Assembly (NCBI GenBank): GCA_002189035.1
Contig: NEEC01000486.1
Coordinates: 1 to 28,317 of the forward strand
Length of the DNA stretch: 28,317 nucleotides
Reading direction: 5' to 3'
Source of the DNA: Utricularia gibba
Taxonomy: Eukaryota; Streptophyta; Magnoliopsida; Lamiales; Lentibulariaceae
A program made the translations under genes and the position numbers. Below the pieces are notes generated by a model. The model saw nothing but the letters and a program-made list of their open reading frames with translations. It was not told where the DNA came from and made no database searches. This document shows positions 22,686 through 28,317 of the stretch, piece by piece (position 1 is the first letter of the stretch; every line of letters begins with the position of its first letter).

Positions 22686-25600
22686 TTATTAACGTTCGGT
22701 TTTCAGGGGCTTCCTACAAGGTTTTTCAAGGAACAACTTCTCGTTTTGTGTCGGCCACTCTCACTGGCACTTGGTCCGGCGCTGCGTTCGGTCCGCTCAT
22801 GAGCCCAACCGGGTGCGAGTCGACGAAAATAATGATGCATTTGTTTAAAGTAAGATGTCACGTGCACCCCACATGATTTTTTCAACAACTTACTTTATAC
22901 TTGAGGAGGCGAACGGGACAAAGGTCAGGTTGGGTTAGGGCCGAAAGTTAGTTGTAGCCTGGCAACTAAAGCGATGCACTTATTAACGTTCGGTTTTCAG
23001 GGCTTCCTACAAGGTTTTTCAACTTCTCGTTTTGTCGGCCACTCTCACTGGGCACTTGTCCGGCGCTGCGTTCGGTCCGGAGCCCAACCGGGTGCGAGTC
23101 GACGAAAATAATGATGCATTTGTTTAAAGTAAGATGTCACGTGCACCCCACATTTTTTCAACAACTTACTTTATACTTGAGGAGGCGGTCTTGGGGGGCA
23201 CCTAGAACGGGACAAAGGTCAGGTTGGGTTAGGGCCGAAAGTTAGTTGTAGCCTGGCAACTAAAGCGATGCACTTATTAACGTTCGGTTTTCAGGGGCTT
23301 CCTACAAGGTTTTCAAGGAACAACTTCTCGTTTTGTGTCGGCCACTCTCACTGGGCACTTGGTCCGGCGCTGCGTTCGGTCCGGCTCATGAGCCCAACCG
23401 GGTGCGAGTCGACGAAAATAATGATGCATTTGTTTAAAGTAAGATGTCACGTGCACCCCACATGATTTTTTCAACAACTTACTTTATACTTGAGGAGGCG
23501 GTCTTGGGGGCACCTAGAACGGGACAAAGGTCAGGTTGGGTTAGGGCCGAAAGTTAGTTGTAGCCTGGCAACTAAAGCGATGCACTTATTAACGTTCGTT
23601 TCAGGGGCTTCCTACAAGGTTTTTCAAGGAACAACTTCTCGTTTGTGTCGGCCACTCTCACTGGGCACTTGGTCCGGCGCTGCGTTCGTCCGGCTCATGA
23701 GCCCAACCGGGTGCGAGTCGACGAAAATAATGATGCATTTGTTTAAAGTAAGATGTCACGTGCACCCACATGATTTTTTCAACAACTTACTTTATACTTG
23801 AGGAGGCGGTCTTGGGGGCACCTAGAACGGGACAAAGGTCAGGTTGGGTTAGGGCCGAAAGTTAGTTGTAGCCTGGCAACTAAAGCGATGCACTTATTAA
23901 CGTTCGGTTTTCAGGGCTTCCTACAAGGTTTTTCAAGAACAACTTCTCGTTTTGTGTCGGCCACTCTCACTGGGCACTTGGTCCGGCGCTGCGTTCGGTC
24001 CGGCTCATGAGCCAACCGGGTGCGAGTCGACGAAAATAATGATGCATTTGTTTAAAGTAAGATGTCACGTGCACCCCACATGATTTTTTCAACAACTTAC
24101 TTTATACTTGAGGAGGCGGTCTTGGGGGAACGGGACAAAGGTCAGGTTGGGTTAGGGCCGAAAGTTAGTTGTAGCCTGGATGCACTTATTAACGTTCGGT
24201 TTTCAGGGGCTTCCTACAAGGTTTTTCAAGGAACAACTTCTCGTTTTGTGTCGGCCACTCTCACTGGGCACTTGGTCCGGCGCTGCGTTCGGTCCGGCTC
24301 ATGAGCCCAACCGGGTGCGAGTCGACGAAAAAATGATGCATTTGTTTAAAGTAAGATGTCACGTGCACCCCACATGATTTTTTCAACAACTTACTTTATA
24401 CTTGAGGAGGCGGTCTTGGGGGGCACCTAGAACGGGACAAAGGTCAGGTTGGGTTAGGGCCGAAAGTTAGTTGTAGCCTGGCAACTAAAGCGATGCACTT
24501 ATTAACGTTCGTTTTCAGGGGCTTCCTACAAGGTTTTTCAAGGAACAACTTCTCGTTTTGTGTCGGCCACTCTCACTGGGCACTTGGTCCGGCGCTGCGT
24601 TCGGTCCGGCTCATGAGCCCAACCGGGTGCGAGTCGACGAAAATAATGATGCATTTGTTTAAAGTAAGATGTCACGTGCACCCCACATGATTTTTTCAAC
24701 AACTTACTTTATACTTGAGGAGGCGGTCTTGGGGGCACCTCAAAGGTCAGGTTGGGTTGGGCCGAAAGTTAGTTGTAGCCTGGCAACTAAAGCGATGCAT
24801 TATTAACGTTCGGTTTTCAGGGGCTTCCTACAAGGTTTTTCAAGGAACAACTTCTCGTTTTGTGTCGGCCACTCTCACTGGGCACTTGGTCGGCGCTTTC
24901 GGTCCGGCTCATGAGCCCAACCGGGTGCGAGTCGACGAAAATAATGATGCATTTGTTTAAAGTAAGATGTCACGTGCACCCCACATGATTTTTTCAACAA
25001 CTTACTTTATACTTGAGGAGGCGGTCTTGGGGGCACCTAGAACGTCAGGTTGGGTTAGGGCCGAAAGTTAGTTGTAGCCTGGCAACTAAAGCGATGCACT
25101 TATTAACGTTCGGTTTTCAGGGGCTTCCTACAAGGTTTTTCAAGGAACAACTTCTCGTTTACTCTCACTGGGCACTTGGTCCGGCGCTGCGTTCGGTCCG
25201 GCTCATGAGCCCAACCGGGTGCGAGTCGACGAAAATAATGATGCATTTGTTTAAAGTAAGATGTCACGTGCACCCCACATGATTTTTTCAACAACTTACT
25301 TTATACTTGAGGAGGCGGTCTTGGGGGCACCTAGAACGGACAAAGGTCAGTTGGTTAGGGCCGAAAGTTAGTTGTAGCCTGCAACTAAAGATGCACTTAT
25401 TAACGTTCGGTTTTCAGGGGCTTCCTACAAGGTTTTTCAAGAACAACTTCTCGTTTTGTGTCGGCCACTCTCACTGGGCACTTGGTCATGAGCCCAACCG
25501 GGTGCGAGTCGACGAAAATAATGATGCATTTGTTTAAAGTAAGATGTCACGTGCACCCCATGATTTTTTCAACAACTTACTTTATACTTGAGGAGGCGGT

Positions 25601-28317
25601 CTTGGGGGGCACCTAGAACGGGACAAAGGTCAGGTTGGGTTAGGGCCGAAAGTTAGTTGTAGCCTGGCAACTAAAGCGATGCACTTATTAACGTTCGGTT
25701 TTCAGGGGCTTCCTACAAGGTTTTTCAAGGAACAACTTCTCGTTTTGTGTCGGCCACTCTCACTGGGCACTTGGTCGGCGCTGCGTTCGGTCCGGCTCAT
25801 GAGCCCAACCGGTGCGAGTCGACGAAAATAATGATGCATTTGTTTAAAGTAAGATGTCACGTGCACCCCACATGATTTTTTCAACAACTTACTTTATACT
25901 TGAGGAGGCGGTCTTGGGGGCACCTAGAACGGGACAAAGGTCAGGTTGGTTAGGGCCGAAAGTTAGTTGTAGCCTGGCAACTAAAGCGATGCACTTATTA
26001 ACGTTCGGTTTTCAGGGGCTTCCTACAAGGTTTTCAAGGAACAACTTCTCGTTTTGTGTCGGCCACTCTTGGGCACTTGGTCGGCGCTGCGTTCGGTCCG
26101 GCTCATGAGCCCAACCGGGTGCGAGTCGACGAAAATAATGATGCATTTGTTTAAAGTAAGATGTCACGTGCACCCCACATGATTTTTCAACAACTTACTT
26201 TATACTTGAGGAGGCGGTCTTGGGGGCACCTAGAACGGGACAAAGGTCAGGTTGGGTTAGGGCCGAAAGTTAGTTGTAGCCTGGCAACTAAAGCGATGCA
26301 CTTATTAACGTTCGGTTTTCAGGGGCTTCCTACAAGGTTTTTCAAGGAACACTTCTCGTTTTGTGTCGGCCACTTGGGCACTTGGTTGCGTTCGGTCCGG
26401 CTCATGAGCCCAACCGGGTGCGAGTCGACGAAAATAATGATGCATTTGTTTAAAGTAAGATGTCACGTGCACCCCACATGATTTTTTCAACAACTTACTT
26501 TATACTTGAGGAGGCGGTCTTGGGGGCACCTAGAACGGACAAAGGTCAGGTTGGGTTAGGGCGAAAGTTAGTTGTAGCCTGGCAACTAAAGCGATGCACT
26601 TATTAACGTTCGGTTTTCAGGGCTTCCTACAAGGTTTTTCAAGGAACAACTTCTCGTTTTGTGTCGGCCACTCTCACTGGGCACTTGGTCCGGCGCTGCG
26701 TTCGTCCGGCTCATGAGCCCACCGGGTGCGAGTCGACGAAAATAATGATGCATTTGTTTAAAGTAAGATGTCACGTGCACCCCACATGATTTTTTCAACA
26801 ACTTACTTTATACTTGAGGAGGCGGTCTTGGGGGCACCTAGAACGGGACAAAGGTCAGGTTGGGTTAGGGCCGAAAGTTAGTTGTAGCCTGCAACTAAAG
26901 ATGCACTTATTAACGTTCGGTTTTCAGGGGCTTCCTACAAGGTTTTTCAAGGAACAACTTCTCGTTTTGTGTCGGCCACTCTCACTGGGCACTTGGTCCG
27001 GCGCTGCGTTCGGTCCGGCTCATGAGCCCAACCGGGTGCGAGTCGACGAAAATAATGATGCATTTGTTTACGTGCACCCCACATGATTTTTTCAACAACT
27101 TACTTTATACTTGAGGAGGCGGTCTTGGGGGGCACCTAGAACGGGACAAAGGTCAGGTTGGTTAGGGCCGAAAGTTAGTTGTAGCCTGGCAACTAAAGCG
27201 ATGCACTTATTAACGTTCGGTTTTCAGGGCTTCCTACAAGGTTTTTCAAGGAACAACTTCTCGTTTTGTGTCGGCCACTCTCACTGGGCACTTGGTCCGG
27301 CGCTGCGTTCGGTCCGGCTCATGAGCCCAACCGGGTGCGAGTCGACGAAAATAATGATGCATTTGTTTAAAGTAAGATGTCACGTGCACCCCACATGATT
27401 TTTTCAACAACTTACTTTATACTTGAGGAGGCGGTCTTGGGGGCACCTAGAAGGGGACAAAGGTCAGGTTGGGTTAGGGCGAAAGTTAGTTGTAGCCTGG
27501 CAACTAAAGCGATGCACTTATTAACGTTCGGTTTTCAGGGGCTTCCTACAAGGTTTTTCAAGCAACTTCTCGTTTTGTGTCGGCCACTCTCACTGGGCAC
27601 TTGGTCCGGCGCTGCGTTCGGTCCGGCTCATGAGCCCAACGGGTGCGAGTCGACGAAAATAATGATGCATTTGTTTAAAGTAAGATGTCACGTGCACCCC
27701 ACATGATTTTTTCAACAACTTACTTTATACTTGAGGAGGCGGTCTTGGGGGCACCTAGAACGGGACAAAGGTCAGGTTGGGTTAGGGCCGAAAGTTAGTT
27801 GTAGCCTGGCAACTAAAGCGATGCACTTATTAACGTTCGGTTTTCAGGGCTTCCTACAAGGTTTTTCAAGGAACAACTTCTCGTTTTGTGTCGGCCACTC
27901 TCACTGGGCACTTGGTCCGGCGCTGCGTTCGGTCCGGCTCATGAGCCAACCGGGTGCGAGTCGACGAAAATAATGATGCATTTGTTTAAAGTAAGATGTC
28001 ACGTGCACCCCACATGATTTTTTCAACAACTTACTTTATACTTGAGGAGGCGGTCTTGGGGGCACCAGAACGGGACAAAGGTCAGGTTGGGTTAGGGCCG
28101 AAAGTTAGTTGTAGCCTGGCAACTAAAGATGCACTTATTAACGTTCGGTTTTCAGGGGCTTCCTACAAGGTTTTTCAAGGAACAACTTCTCGTTTTGTGT
28201 CGGCCACTCTCACTGGGCACTTGGTCCGGCGCTGCGTTCGGTCCGGCTCATGAGCCCAACCGGTGCGAGTCGACGAAAATAATGATGCATTTGTTTAAAG
28301 TAAGATGTCACGTGCAC
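22686..28317 (+). repeat. Block VII: mixed full and deleted units to the window end
   Basis: Units start at 22686, 22980, 23274, 23586, 23894, 24186, 24499, 24800, 25100, 25397, 25685, 25995, 26302, 26600, 26907, 27207, 27518, 27827 and 28135; the last is cut at 183 bp. Lengths run from 288 to 313. Larger losses include 18 bp near 22911, 7 bp near 23022, 11 bp near 24179, 9 bp near 24740, 9 bp near 25044, 11 bp near 25160, 23 bp at 25487 and 13 bp near 27070. The units at 23274 and 24186 (312 and 313 bp) are almost intact, so the damage is patchy. Confidence 0.93.

Larger units (their letters stand above)
1..28317. repeat. Satellite DNA array, 314-bp unit, about 92 copies head to tail
   Basis: The same unit recurs from the first to the last base, all copies in one orientation, with no unrelated sequence between them. 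The anchor TTATTAACGTTCGG starts at 1, 315, 629, 942, 1254 and so on to 28135, giving 92 starts, plus one further truncated unit without an anchor near 16.19 kb. The full form is 314 bp; normal intervals run from 263 to 314 bp and average about 309. The array runs off both window edges, so 28.3 kb is a minimum size. Known: arrays of this size and uniformity are typical of eukaryotic centromeric, pericentromeric or subtelomeric heterochromatin. Inferred: this is such a block. I do not recognise the family and cannot place the species. No gene, RNA gene or mobile element interrupts it. Confidence 0.97.

Noticed and set aside
1-28317. CRISPR array
   Set aside because: Repeats are periodic, but the unit is 314 bp with no unique spacers between copies, and no cas genes are present.

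Overview
The whole window is one uninterrupted head-to-tail tandem repeat: a satellite DNA array with a full unit of 314 bp. No protein gene, RNA gene, transposon, CRISPR array or unique sequence can be supported anywhere in the 28,317 bases. I followed the anchor TTATTAACGTTCGG (slightly damaged in a few units) through the window and found 92 unit starts, plus one internally deleted unit at about 16.1 kb that has lost its anchor. The last unit is cut by the window end, and the array continues past both ends. All units lie in the same orientation. A long, highly uniform satellite of this kind points to a eukaryotic centromeric, pericentromeric, subtelomeric or other heterochromatic block. I do not recognise the family and the sequence does not let me name a species.

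Layout. From 1 to about 11.25 kb the units are almost identical (310-314 bp). From 11.25 to 15.6 kb they remain regular (306-313 bp). From about 15.6 kb the array becomes ragged: units of 263-304 bp are mixed with full ones. The worst stretches are 15.9-17.2 kb (including a merged pair that lost about 139 bp) and 19.4-20.5 kb. Near-perfect stretches at 17.2-18.2, 20.5-22.4 and 23.3-23.9 kb alternate with damaged ones.

Unit structure. The 314-bp unit is itself an old, diverged dimer. Its two 157-bp halves (314-470 and 471-627 in the second unit) align colinearly at about 53% identity by my hand count, with shared blocks TTTTTCAA, CAACTT, GGGCAC and GATGCA spaced 154-158 bp apart. Half A is richer in G+C and CpG (53% GC, 13 CpG) than half B (46% GC, 5 CpG). 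Half B carries a telomere-like string (TCAGG TTGGG TTAGGG), a GTCACGTG palindrome-containing box and a 7-bp-stem hairpin. Half A carries a perfect 12-bp palindrome.

Variation. Almost every difference between units is a loss relative to the 314-bp form. No normal interval exceeds 314 bp, and base substitutions are nearly absent. Small losses fall in homopolymers and short repeats. This looks more like long-read consensus error, or collapse of an array edge, than ordinary mutation, so the unit structure is more trustworthy than the individual variants. The many open reading frames of 60-144 codons are repeats of the same satellite read in different frames and are not annotated as genes.
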